A DNA stretch of 64,000 bases from Prostheceraeus crozeri. Taxonomy: Eukaryota > Platyhelminthes > Polycladida > Euryleptidae. The stretch lies in assembly GCA_907163375.1 (NCBI GenBank), contig CAJQUW010012634.1, forward strand, positions 93,501 to 157,500, written 5' to 3'. The translations under genes were made by a program, and so were the position numbers. How positions within the stretch are numbered: the stretch's first letter is position 1; the number at the start of each line of letters is the position of its first letter. Below, piece by piece: positions 42,388-53,225 of the stretch. The notes under the pieces are model-generated. The model saw only the letters and a list, made by a program, of their open reading frames with translations, ran no database searches and had not been told where the DNA came from.

Positions 42388-44117
42388 CAGGTTGTCTCAA
42401 AACGAAGGAAAAAAGTTTTTCGTAAAAATGACGCACTTAAAATTACGCTATTTCGAAGACAATTACAGTTTTCGAATCTTCAGAAAATGAGGTTTTGTGA
42501 TATACGATTTATTACTTAACAAAACAAAAATCGCTTGATTTGAATGACTTTTAAAAAAGTAAGGTTTTAAGTCACAAAACGTCCTCAAAATGCCTTCCAC
42601 CGGCTTCTAGCATCAAATCCACACGTCGTAGAAAATAAGCAATGGCGCTTCTCAATTCTGCAATGGATATCCGTGAACATTCTTCTTGAATGCGATGTCG
42701 CAGATGCTCCAGGCTTCTCGGACTTTGATAGTGAAAGACTCTATCCTTCAGGGTTCCCCAAAACCAGTAATCCTCTGGTGCGAGGTCTGGCGACCGTGAT
42801 GGCCAAGTTCGTTCGCACCCTCTGGAGATTACGTGGTCAGCACCAAATGTCGCCTCCAAGTATCGCTGGACTTCAGTTGCATAATGAGCCGGAGCCCCGT
42901 CTTGCATGAAAATTGTTGATTGTATCCAACTTCTTCTACCCAACTCGTGACGAACGTCGTTCTGCAACATTTCGAGATAATTTGCTGAATTCACCGTTTG
43001 GTCAAAGAAAAAAGGTTCGATGATGAATGAAGCATTGAATCCGATCCACACGCATAACTTTTCGGGATGAAGGGGCTTGGTTAGAAATTCTCTAGGCTTT
43101 TCCTCATTCCAGATCCGGTAATGATGCCGACTGATAGCTCCATCGAGATGGAAGTAGGCTTCATCACTCCAGAAGATGTTAGGTAGGAGATCCTGGTTTC
43201 TCAAAAACCATTGTCCAAATTCAACTCGTTGATCAAAATCGGCTGGTTGTAAGTCATGAAGCAGCTGAAGTCGATAAGGTCGCATGCTCATGTGCTTCAG
43301 AATTCGATGAAGTGATGCAGCTGGAATGCCGGTCTCATTTGATAGTCTTCTGACAGACGTCTTACCATCAGCACCACGAACTGCGCCTTCGACAGTCTCC
43401 TGACGTTCTTCCTCTAAAGATGACCTCCCATGACGCTGATTCAAGACACTTCCAAATTCTTCGAATTTCGAAACCAACTTTGATACCACAGAAAAAGTGC
43501 AAGGATCCCTGATCAAATTCCTTTCGCGTTTCAATTGTCTAATCGCGTTTGTCGGTGAATTCCCGTTGGCATAGTAACAGCGAATAAGATCAATTTTCAT
43601 CTTGAGATCCATGGCAAAGACAAATTCTTGGAACACGAAATGACTTTCGGAACTTTTCGTTGTGAATGATGAAAGCTGACAACAAGAATTGATCAGTCAC
43701 GTCAGTCATTGATCGAGAGAGGCATGTGCAAAAGCTACGTCACAGCTGTAATCGACTGCAAGGACCAGCAACAATGCATGATCGAAGGGAACAGAAATAA
43801 TGCCCGCCTCATACAAAGACCGTTGAACGTTGATGAACCGTTTCTTGAACCGTTGAAACGTTATTGACAATAGGAAGAACAAAGTATGTTGATGCTACAA
43901 GCCGGTGGAAGCCATTTTGAGAACGTTTTGTGACTTAAAACCTTACTTTTTTAAAAGTCATTCAAATCAAGCGATTTTTGTTTTGTTAAGTAATAAATCG
44001 TATATCACAAAACCTCATTTTCTGAAGATTCGAAAACTGTAATTGTCTTCGAAATAGCGTAATTTTAAGTGCGCCATTTTTACGAAAAACTCTTTTCCTT
44101 CGTTTTGAGACAACCTG
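42388..44117 (-). mobile_element. Mariner-like transposon, apparently whole
   Basis: 1,730 bp with terminal inverted repeats of about 185 bp (CAGGTTGTCTCAAAACGAAG at the left, complement at the right), flanked by TA (42386-42387, 44118-44119). The TIRs differ by only a few bases. It encodes one intact transposase, so this copy is recent. Confidence 0.9.
42572..43636 (-). CDS. Mariner-like (DUF4817/IS630) transposase
   Basis: 354 residues, uninterrupted. The N-terminus (MKIDLIRCYYANGNSPTNAI) is the DUF4817-type helix-turn-helix, followed by a second HTH (SVRRLSNETGIPAASLHRIL) that binds the TIRs. The DDE/D catalytic core has D158 in NIFWSDEAYFHLDG, D246 in FMQDGAPAHY and D289 in RSPDLAPEDYWFWGTLKD, with about 42 residues between the last two, longer than the 34 of classical mariner. 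The enzyme cuts and joins at TA sites in the nucleus. A Met at residue 9 is an alternative start. The intact frame and nearly matched TIRs suggest possible recent activity. Confidence 0.9.
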   Translation of the reverse strand: MFQEFVFAMDLKMKIDLIRCYYANGNSPTNAIRQLKRERNLIRDPCTFSVVSKLVSKFEEFGSVLNQRHGRSSLEEERQETVEGAVRGADGKTSVRRLSNETGIPAASLHRILKHMSMRPYRLQLLHDLQPADFDQRVEFGQWFLRNQDLLPNIFWSDEAYFHLDGAISRHHYRIWNEEKPREFLTKPLHPEKLCVWIGFNASFIIEPFFFDQTVNSANYLEMLQNDVRHELGRRSWIQSTIFMQDGAPAHYATEVQRYLEATFGADHVISRGCERTWPSRSPDLAPEDYWFWGTLKDRVFHYQSPRSLEHLRHRIQEECSRISIAELRSAIAYFLRRVDLMLEAGGRHFEDVL

Positions 44118-44411
44118 TACTAATTTTGAGGAAAGCCCAAAAAGCAAGAGATGTTGACTTTCTTCGTTTATTGCAACAGCGAGGCCTTTCAGCCACCACC
44201 GGAGGCTATCTTCAGGCAACTGAGAATTACAAGCAATTCAACGATCACAAATTGAATATTGTTCACTGATATCACACAGATACTCGTAGCTATATTCTAT
44301 GTGTACTGAACTAACACGGAAAAACTTTCTAAAAGTTAAAAGATAGAAAAAGACATAATACTGATAACCAAGAAACAAGTAATCTCAAGAAAAGACAAAG
44401 TCAAGAGAAAC

Positions 44412-45104
44412 TCAAAAAAAGTTCCACTGGTTACTAACGCTATGCTTGACACGGTTGAGGGATCCACATTTCTTCGTCCACAGTGCTTCTTTGACCACAC
44501 GCTTCTTCCATTTTGGCTCCCGCTCCAAAATCTCCATCGCGTCAATGTCAACTACGTGGTCACTTCCAAACGTGTGACGGGCAACCTCTGAGCGATCCAC
44601 GTCCAGAGATCTGACAGCCCACTTGTGCTCCTTCTTCCTTTCGTCTGTTGTCCTGCCTGTCTCACCCACGTATCTCCAGTTGCAATCTTCCTCAGAGCAA
44701 GGTATTCGGTAGACTACCCCAAACTGCTTTGCCGGAGTCGGTCTCTTCCGCACCAGTAGATTCCCAAGCGTTGTCGATGGCTTCATTCCGACATTAATGT
44801 CCACTTCCTTGAGGACACCGCGAACTTTCTCGGACACACCAGGTAAATAAGGAATGGAGCCATGAAACGTAAGATCTTTTCTGGAACCAGGTGCTGTCAT
44901 GGCCGATCCACCAGTCCGCCACCAACGCTGCATCTTAGAGTTACTAAAACCATTTTCCTCCAGACTTCTCATTACCAACTGCATCTCGTTCTGAACTCGA
45001 TCGGATGAACAGATGTTCGCGGCTCTACTGGTGGTGGCTGAAAGGCCTCGCTGTTGCAATAAACGAAGAAAGTCAACATCTCTCGCTTTTTGGGCTTTCC
45101 TCAA
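44412..45104 (-). pseudogene. Penelope-like element C-terminal GIY-YIG endonuclease fragment
   Basis: 230 residues. The segment SIPYLPGVSEKVRGVLKEVD, then KPSTTLGNLLVRKRPTPAKQ, leads to the GIY-YIG nuclease core GVVYRIPC...WRYVGETGRTTDERKKEHKW with catalytic Tyr and Arg, and HTFGSDHVVDIDAMEILERE. This is the C-terminal half of a Penelope-like polyprotein (linker, CCxxC-like IPCSEEDCNW, endonuclease). The reverse transcriptase is absent, so the copy is 5'-truncated, as is usual. The open frame survives to the stop. Confidence 0.85.
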
Positions 45105-45155
45105 AATTAGTATAACGAATGTCTGGCGCTCTGTTTAGTGAAATGAGGACTTCAT

Positions 45156-45523
45156 GTCCGATAGTTCATTCAGTTCGAAAGCTCAAAGGGCAAGAAAAAT
45201 TGCTATACACTTTTTTTGCATGTCGAATCTGCCGATACTTAATTTATTTATTTGACGCTTTAACTTTTTGATCTCGTTAAACTATCTTCAATGTAATTGT
45301 TAAACCAATTGTGAATATGAGAATTTGGAGTATTATACATTCTGACTACGTTATTTGTCATAGCATGAAATGACAACTGACGGATATTCATTGTAATGCA
45401 ATTTAAAGACGACCAAGCTCTTCAGTTTTGATACCTAACATTAGAAGCTGAGTTGGAGATCCATAAATTTAGAAGAACAGCATAATAAGCGCATCACAGT
45501 TAGTGTAAGAAATTTGAACTCTA
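45156..45523. other. No recognisable gene
   Basis: Nothing recognisable between the Penelope fragment and the next element. Confidence 0.5.
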
Positions 45524-45527
45524 TTAA

Positions 45528-46463
45528 CCCTATCCATACCGGTCTCTGAAGCGCATCACCATTCCGCCCCCTCCTTTACTTCTTAAATACTGCTCCGTTG
45601 TACATGAAATTTCAGGGTAGAATATTCTGCCTGTGATCTTTCTAACGGTGGTATCTGTGTTTTCTAATTCGTCCATCTTGATGCTTCAAATGGCGATTTA
45701 AATTTGAACTTCAAAATTAAGCGGATTTTTTATGTTTCTCATCGACTGCAAACATAGATTCAGTGCTTTTAGTTCAATGACGTTAGTGACACATACTAAT
45801 GAGCAGGAGAATGATGTTATTTGATGCTCTAAACTTGTTTGTCTACACATCATGAATTTAAATTCAAAATTTGAATATGCAGAAATTGAATATTCAAAAA
45901 TAAATCATAAGCAGAAAAGGGAAAGTTTTCACTCAAAATTGACTACTTTTATTCATCTGTAGAAACAATTTAAGAGGTCTTGCTACCTTCCAATAATGTA
46001 ATTAAGACTAATAATGACACTGAATAAGCAGAAGTTTTCAAAACAATATGAACGAACACTACTTAGTTGCAACTTAGTTGACTCATTTCTACTGAAAAGC
46101 AAATAAGTAGTATTTACATGACATTCAAGTTTGGATGACTCTTATCGATGTCTATAGTATCTTGATGGTGCAATTTATGGACACCTAGTTGTGATGTGAT
46201 GCAAAAATTGATATTCAGCTTGCTTTGTCAAAACTTAGCACACCAGATGTTTGCAAAATCCGGCAAAATTCAGACTTCCAAAAAATGCACTTTTCAAAAC
46301 TGGCCATGAATTTAACTTTCCCATGAACCAAATGCAACGATTTTCGGAGAAAAAAGGGAAATACCCAGAAACTAAAAGTCACAAAAGTCTGGATCAATCT
46401 ATTCAGTTTTAAAAGCTCCACAACAAAAATGCGACAGGGGATTTGCCTCCTGTATGGATAGGG
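45528..46463. mobile_element. piggyBac-type MITE
   Basis: 936 bp with ends CCCTATCCATACCGG and CCTGTATGGATAGGG, flanked on both sides by TTAA (45524-45527, 46464-46467). TTAA targets and CCC-starting ends are diagnostic of piggyBac. AT-rich, no transposase; it probably uses an enzyme encoded elsewhere. Confidence 0.8.
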
Positions 46464-46467
46464 TTAA

Positions 46468-47386
46468 AGTAGAAGTCAAGAATCAATCAATGGGTTTATA
46501 AAAATCGAATTGATCTTGTCAAGAATCTAGTTATTATCTTAAACGTTTATCATAATTTACAACGACATTATGAAGCTCGCTTATTTGTAGTTAAAATATG
46601 ACAACAGGACTGAAAGCACAGCCTGAAACTTGTTGGAAATTAATTCACTTGAATAATGTGCAACCCATCTGTCATGTGTATGCATGTTGATGGTTTTGAA
46701 ATGCGTACATTTTTTATACATTGTACTTATGAGTCATCAAATTAATAGCTCAGAAAATGATAGCCAAAAGATGTTAACAACTCTTCAACAATCAATAGAA
46801 ACAAAATGTTATACAATAAATTTACGACATGATAACTTCTCTCTAAAAATGCACCGATTTTAACGAGTAATGCATCAAAAGCTGCTCAGAAAAAACTCCA
46901 CCTCGTGTCTGATTCATTGTCATGCTCAAATATCTTCACACTGAAAATTATAGATTTCTAATTGAGGCGATTTCCACATTTTTACCTCCGTCTACCTTTT
47001 ATGACCTCTAACTAAAACGGGTGCGAATATATTGTATAATATCTCATTGAAAAGACGAGAACGTAAGCTCTCGAAAAGTGTAGGGATTATTGATGTAAAA
47101 TCAGAGCGAAAACGGAATCGATTGAAGTTTGACATAATTTAGACGGTCCGTTTTTTGTGATCAACTCTGTGATAGAGTAATTGTTTGGTAATACACACAA
47201 AGTAATTATCAGGTTCTAAAGCAAGATCCAAACAGTGGCTAAATAGAAATTAAAAAATAGGCTTTCTGTAATGCGTTTCAACTTCAAATGCGATTGTATT
47301 TACACAGAGATTTAGCGATAGTTTTCCATATATTATAAGCCCACCCAAATACAGGCCCATGGGCCTATAATTGGCAGATGGGCTTA
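46468..47386. other. No recognisable gene
   Basis: No supported frame or repeat. A GCCCATGGGC palindrome near 47357 abuts the next element. Confidence 0.5.
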
Positions 47387-47388
47387 TA

Positions 47389-48951
47389 CACTTCTGGCCA
47401 AAAGTAACGCAAAATATAAATGAGCTGTAATTTTCTTATTATGCTACATTTTGCGTAGGATAGAATGTCAGGGGCACTGGCACACTTGAAGATTTTTAGA
47501 ATAACAACAGAAAGTGATACAATCATATTTATTGCAAAACTATATACATGTAAAAGTGCATCACAATATATGTTCAAAAAGACCTCTACTATTTCGGCTA
47601 CAAGTTGAAGTCGTCAAACAAGATGAGACACTGCAGAAGAGAACTCAGTAGCTGTCAGCATGGAAATCTCCGATCGAATCCTGTCTTTCAATTCTTCGAG
47701 AATGCTCTGTCATGCGTCACACTTCCATAGATATGTGTTTGATAGAAAAACTAACAAGAAATGAACAAAGTTAAACACTTCACTTATTCATTTATCCGGG
47801 TCTCGTGGTCACCAATAGACGCGTTGAATAACAATCATAGATATTCAATTCAATGTGTGCTTAATGGTCATATAAGAACACTTGATTCGCTTTTGCGAAC
47901 TGTGATATTGACTCTCACGAGTGAACGTGATGGATTTGCCTACCAGACTTGAATTTGTTCAACTTTTTTTGCAAATAACCGAAGTCCAACAGCCACCTTG
48001 AGAACTTTCAACAGCAAGCACAAGATTGTTCGAAGTCCATTTTCGGCAGTTGCATCGCACGTCTTATATCCGAATTTGAGAAGACATATTCTCTACATAA
48101 TGTACCGAAATCAAGTCGCTCATCTCTCAACGAATAACGATCTAAACTGGTTATTGAGTCTCTGCAGTCAATTCAATCAACGAATCAACTTGACATTGCT
48201 TCTTCCTCTGATGTGGTACGCGCATCCAATATTCCGGAAAGGAGTGTTCGTATAATTCTAAAGGAGCATCTAGGCATATATCCTAACCATCTATCCCTGA
48301 TGCAGTCTATCAGAGGCAGACTGTGAGGCTCGAATGAATCTTGCGAAGCGGATTCTACAAAATCCTGGTGTGTGGGACAACGTCTTATGGAGTGATGAGG
48401 CCTATCTTAGCCTGGACGGTACAGTTAACAGGCACAACTGTATTGTATGGGATTACCACAATCAACGTGCTTCGATAACAGAAAGTTTGCATTCACCGAA
48501 AAATTTGTGTATGGATGGCATTCTCAGCAACCTAAGCTAACTCCGTTTTTTTTCGATGGGACTGTGAGTGGTGACAATAATTACCGTGCTATGCTCTCCG
48601 ATCATGTGATCCCAGAACTTAGAAGAAAGCGAATGATGAACTCAGTCATTTGTCAACAAAACGGTGCACCACCGCATTATTCTAAGACGACTGTTGCTCC
48701 CAGTGCAATAACTATTACTTGTTCGACGACTTCAACTTGTCACCGAAAATAAAGGAAGTCTTTTTGAACATATATTGTGATGCATTTTTACATGTATATA
48801 GTTTTGGAATAAATATGATTGTATCACTTTCTGTTGTTATTCTAAAAACTTCAAGCGCGCTAGTGCCCCTGACAGTCTATCCTACGCAGAATGTTGCGTA
48901 ATTAGAAAATTACAGCTCATTTATGTTTTGCGTTACTTTTGGCCAGCCCTG
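47389..48951 (+). mobile_element. Second mariner-like transposon, decayed
   Basis: 1,563 bp with long inverted repeats of about 190 bp (CTGGCCAAAAGTAACGCAAA at the left, TTTGCGTTACTTTTGGCCAG at the right), flanked by TA (47387-47388, 48952-48953). The TIRs differ at several places and the transposase is broken, so it is older than the one at 42388. Confidence 0.85.
48000..48752 (+). pseudogene. Mariner-like transposase, broken
   Basis: Pieces include NPGVWDNVLWSDEAYLSLDG followed by TVNRHNCIVWDYHNQ, and in another frame KLTPFFFDGTVSGDNNYRAM and VICQQNGAPPHYSKT. The order matches the intact 354-residue transposase at 42572 (WSDEAYFHLDG, FFFDQTV--ANY, QDGAPAHY). The second catalytic Asp is replaced by Asn (QNGAP), the frame shifts near 48500, and the C-terminal part with the third Asp is missing. 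Confidence 0.8.
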
Positions 48952-49161
48952 TATTTGGAAACAGAATTTATTGTTTCCTATATTTTGACCTATAAATTCC
49001 AAAATTTTTACTTTATTTTGACCTATGGTATAGACAACGCATTACGCTAACAACGCAGTGGACTATAATGTATTAATGACATAATGAGGTACAGCAATAC
49101 AACACGTGTTTATGAAACAGTTGAATGAAGTCCTGGGAAGGATAAAGTATATATCTGAAGT

Positions 49162-49575
49162 CTACTCAGTATTGTTGTAATATTCAATGGCATAATTAGC
49201 AACGTTTTCAGGATTAAAATTTCTGTTTTTTCGAAGGATGCTTTTCAGCATCGAAAAAGTTCGTTCGACGGAAGCACTGGTTGCTTGAGCATTTTGAATT
49301 TCGAAATATTCCGATGGAGAAATGTTTTCTCTCTTACACTCCAAAATTTCAGGTAAGTCTGAATTTGTAATCCTCCAGTCAATATAACCTTTGATACCGC
49401 AGGGATTGGGGCCGAAATCAAGCTCTCGTATTTCTCTGACGGCCGTTGAAATACAATAGCTCGCTGACTCACTTCTTTCGATAAGACGCACGAGAGGACG
49501 ATAATATTGAATTGAAGTCAGTTGAGGAAACAGATCTTGGTTTCCAACGGCATCTTTCGCCCGAGAAACAATCAC
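49162..49575 (-). pseudogene. hAT transposase C-terminal dimerisation fragment
   Basis: 137 residues. The ending NAQATSASVERTFSMLKSIL followed by RKNRNFNPENVANYAIEYYN is the hAT C-terminal dimerisation domain (the S-A-x-x-ER-x-FS motif). Upstream RELDFG...DWRI is variable linker. The N-terminal zinc finger and most of the RNase H-like core are missing, so it is a fragment of a DNA transposon. Confidence 0.75.
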
Positions 49576-50149
49576 TCCGTCATTTTCGAACGATGTAACT
49601 TTGTCTCGAACACTAGGTAAATTGTCAGCGTACCAAACTGTGTGACAGAATGCATTATCTATTCCTTAGTTTGTCCAGATTGATTCATGAAGTCAACCGA
49701 TCTGCCAACGCAATATGAAATGCTGAGAGAGACATATCAAGATATTTTGACCATATTTTGACTTTTTTTGACTTTTTTGACTTTTAACCGCCCTAGTGAT
49801 CAGGAAAATACAATTTAGGAAATCCAAGAATTTATCTCCAAGTATTGTCACAATAAGTCTTATTAGTCATTGGTTGTCTGAGTGCGCGCGCTCGCGTGTG
49901 TGTGCGTGGATGTGCTTACTTGATGCTGATCGAATCGTCCCATCCTATTACGAACACCATTATTCTAAGAATTCAAGAGGAATACTTCTAAAAATATGCG
50001 AGCAGGTCAGAAGACAAGCGCGCGGGTTTGTGTAGCAATAAGAACTCAGTTATTGGTTACCTTTTTGGGTCGGCGTCACACAGGCATTTGAGCCCTACAA
50101 TTTAACACTTACTCTATTTTTTTATCAATATCTTCGATATCAACTCCGC
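49576..50149. other. No recognisable gene
   Basis: May include eroded hAT coding sequence just upstream of 49575; otherwise nothing recognisable. Confidence 0.4.
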
Positions 50150-50530
50150 ATGGCATCACCAGAAAGTGCAGAGACAATTCCTAAGACTCGCATAAAGTGG
50201 AAGAGCTATACAGTTTTCGACAAATTGCAAATAATTGAGACTATCAAAATAAATCACGGAAGCAACTTCAGTGCTGCTTCAAGAGAGATTGGAATTTCAA
50301 GAAAACAACTCCGAAATTGGGGTATCCGAAGAACTCAAGCTACGGAAGACCTTAACGAAGCAGAAAAGGCACCGACATCCAGGAGATGGACACAGACCCT
50401 TTCATCCGGAAAGCGAATCTAAATTAATAGAATGGTTGAAAATTGAACGTTCGAACAAAAGAAATGTGAGTTGGACAAGATTACAGCATGAAGCCGTAAA
50501 GACATTGCTGCACGACTCAACAAGCTCTGT
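50150..50530 (+). pseudogene. pogo/CENP-B-like transposase, N-terminal fragment
   Basis: The first frame (50150-50422) gives KWKSYTVFDKLQIIETIKIN followed by AASREIGISRKQLRNW, a Psq/CENP-B-type helix-turn-helix. A frame change near 50390 leads to SESKLIEWLKIERSNKRNVS and RLQHEAVKTL, the start of the second CENP-B DNA-binding domain. The DDE catalytic region is absent. It is a remnant of a pogo-type DNA transposon or derived gene. Confidence 0.65.
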
Positions 50531-51840
50531 ACATTCATTGTTATTAACTTTTGTTCTTATTTTTGTGATGAGATATGGATCCAAAGACGTTTCTACGTAG
50601 CTGAATAACCTATGCAGGCTACCGGTTTTATAGACATACATTAAACTTGCTGCTGACTGCTCATATTTTGAACATACTGTTAAAGCGTAATTCACGACAG
50701 CGCGTTTTTTAGTTGCATTTTGTTGTTTATACATCGAGGTACTAATTATTTAGAATCTTAAAGTGGCATAAAGGCTAAAATAGTAGAGATTGAAATGGTG
50801 CCAAATGCAAGCCCTGGGGTTCTATTTAGAGTTAATATTCCGTCGTAAAATCGATGAAAACTTAATATAAGCCCATGAGCTTTTATATGGAAAAATGCGG
50901 TATTTCTCATTGACATTGCTAAATTCTATCAAGCAATAACACCTGCATTATTCGCCAGGTTCCTGAAAGAAACAGAGGTATTTTTAGAATTTTCTTCGAT
51001 CTAACTCTCAAAGATTTGCTGTTTTCCTTTCCTAACTTATTTTTTATAATAAAAGTACGAGTATCATTCGCTTCGTGTAATATCAACATGCATGTTTAGT
51101 TTAAATATCAATTCGCTGAAATTTATAGTCTTACCCATAGATCACCAATTTCTTGCCTCATCATATTCGCTAAGATTTCTGAGATGCATTGAGTTTGTAA
51201 CAATATCCATCTGATACGGTGGAAAACTCAGACGTCAGATTCAAACGTGCATGTGTAAGTACATGTTTGACGATGGGTGCGGAGAAATGTGCTGCGGTCG
51301 ACGATAGGGTCAAACCAAAACAATTGCTCTTCATCACTGTTATGTTGATGATATATCCGTGCAGAATTCATTCCATTTGTCTTCATCGTAAATGTGAATG
51401 TACGATGCATAAGAGAAAGTCATAAATTCACAATTCAAAAAACAGAATCTCAAATGAAATTCTGTATTGGCATCAATTCATATTCTGAGATTTAGATTTC
51501 TTGTAACCGACAGCAAAACACTTATCAATGTATCACAACACAAGATCAAGTGGACTAACATGACCAATGCTACAGTTAAAACACGCTTACTTAGTTAATG
51601 CAATGGGGAACACTTTGGTTATTCATTGCACAACTTCACTTGTCGTAAGAGTGACGATAATAGACTGTCCGATGCGATAAATAAAGTCCATGTCCAACAT
51701 TGTACGGTGAACGAGATGAAACATGTTGTCGGTTCAGTTTCTTCCCTAATTCCCTACTTTGTGGCTAATTCCAGGTATCGTGGCCTAGATTAGCGTTTAC
51801 ATGTATTACGTAATTGTCTAAGACTTGTTTATTCTGTAAC
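50531..51840. other. No recognisable gene
   Basis: Only short, unrelated open frames. Nothing recognisable. Confidence 0.5.
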
Positions 51841-51939
51841 TGTCTGTGAAATGGTCAGTGTCTGTGATGGGCAATCTTACTTGATTGCTAAGGTAGAGAT
51901 ATATGAGAGAGTGGAAGACAAGCTCCGTGTTGTCACGCT

Positions 51940-53225
51940 TCGAACTTGTCAGCACTCAGGATATTCAGGACACCTTGCAAAAGCTACGCCAGCTAATGCG
52001 AAACGAGCCGCCAACTACGCCGTGCATGTTTACGAGGAATGATTATCGAAAAGGAATGAGACCTTCCCACTAAAGCCCTTCCATCGATAGACGACCTGAC
52101 TGGTGTTAGGTGCGACGTCCTAGAGAGTACTCTATCCCACTTCGTGCATGAGATCCGACGGAAAGATGGTAAAGAATATCCCGCGAATAGTATTCACGGG
52201 ATTATATGTGGCATCATCCAATATATAGAATATATAGAAAATATAGCCTATTATAACCGTCCGATGTTTTCGAGACGAATGCATTCGACCCGACCTTAAC
52301 TTTTTCAAAGATGACTCAAAATTCTTCAAAATTTGCTGTATCGATCGTCAGATGCAGGAACTGACAGAGAAGGGAGTCCAACTCCAGAAGCGTCAGGCTG
52401 ATCCAATTACTAGTGACGACGAGTTATTGTGGTCCTCACGCGCATTTTCGCTGAAATCCAGTGAAGGACTACTGTCGGCAGTATATTTTTACAACTGCAA
52501 AGTCTTTGGATTAAGGTCAAGAGATGAGCATAGAATTCTGACCTTAGAACAGTTCAGATTTGGAGAGGACGTCGGTCGTTTCGTCCAGTTTATCGGGAAA
52601 ACTGACAAGACAAATAAAGGAGGTATACCTATATATACACTATAGTCTCTGTCATCGAAAAGTAGCCGAGAAAAATGGCAAACATTACGATACTGAGTCC
52701 CAAGTAGCCACATATAAGCTATTGAAATGATATTTTGAGCGTCTTCGTGCGTTCGGGATCACTGAAGGTGATTTTTATCGAAGACCGTTGATGCCTCTGT
52801 GTGGTCGTCCAAGATTTTGTGAAACGTCAGTGGGACTTCATAGTATCTTTCAACTTTTGCGAAACGCTGCAAAAAAAGCAAAAATATCATCAAAAATGAT
52901 CACCGGACATTCTGGAAAAGTGACTTGTGCCACAACTCTGTATCAGAGAAACGTTGATGAACAATTGATTCGCGAGCATACTGGTCACAGATCAGACGCC
53001 CTACGAGCTTACAAAACAACTTCGTCCACGCAGCAAAGACAAATCAGTGAGCACTTGGACTTTTCTTACGTTGTGAGCGATAACCCGACAACAAGTCGAA
53101 GTACGTCTTATGTAAAAGAAGAACTGACATCAAGTCGAAATTTGGATTCCCATGACATCAAAGATTGTTTTCAGATCAGCAACTTTCGCGATGTTTCATT
53201 TGACCTAAACGTTGATCTAGTGTGA
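51940..53225 (+). pseudogene. Crypton-like tyrosine recombinase (DUF3504), broken
   Basis: Pieces in order: ANAKRAANYAVHVYEE and HFVHEIRRKDGKEYPANSIH (core-binding domain), QMQELTEKGVQLQKRQADPI with LLSAVYFYNCKVFGLRSRDE and FGEDVGRFVQFIGKTDK (52352-52645), then MITGHSGKVTCATTLYQRNV and IREHTGHRSDALRAY (52788-53225). This is the metazoan Crypton/DUF3504 architecture, the catalytic tyrosine being in the final RAY. The usual HSGR catalytic arginine reads Lys here. Stops and frame changes divide it (near 52040, 52330 and 52650), so it is inactive. No introns evident. Confidence 0.75.

Larger units (their letters stand above)
42371..45155 (-). mobile_element. Penelope-like element fragment with mariner insertion
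   Basis: The 13-bp word ATGAGGACTTCAT is present at 42371-42383 and 45143-45155 and is taken as the target duplication. Inside are an inverted arm (44118-44200, complementary to 45030-45112 with one mismatch), the GIY-YIG coding part, and the mariner at 42388-44117 sitting at the left edge. Partial inverted copies at one end are a known habit of Penelope-like elements. Confidence 0.65.
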
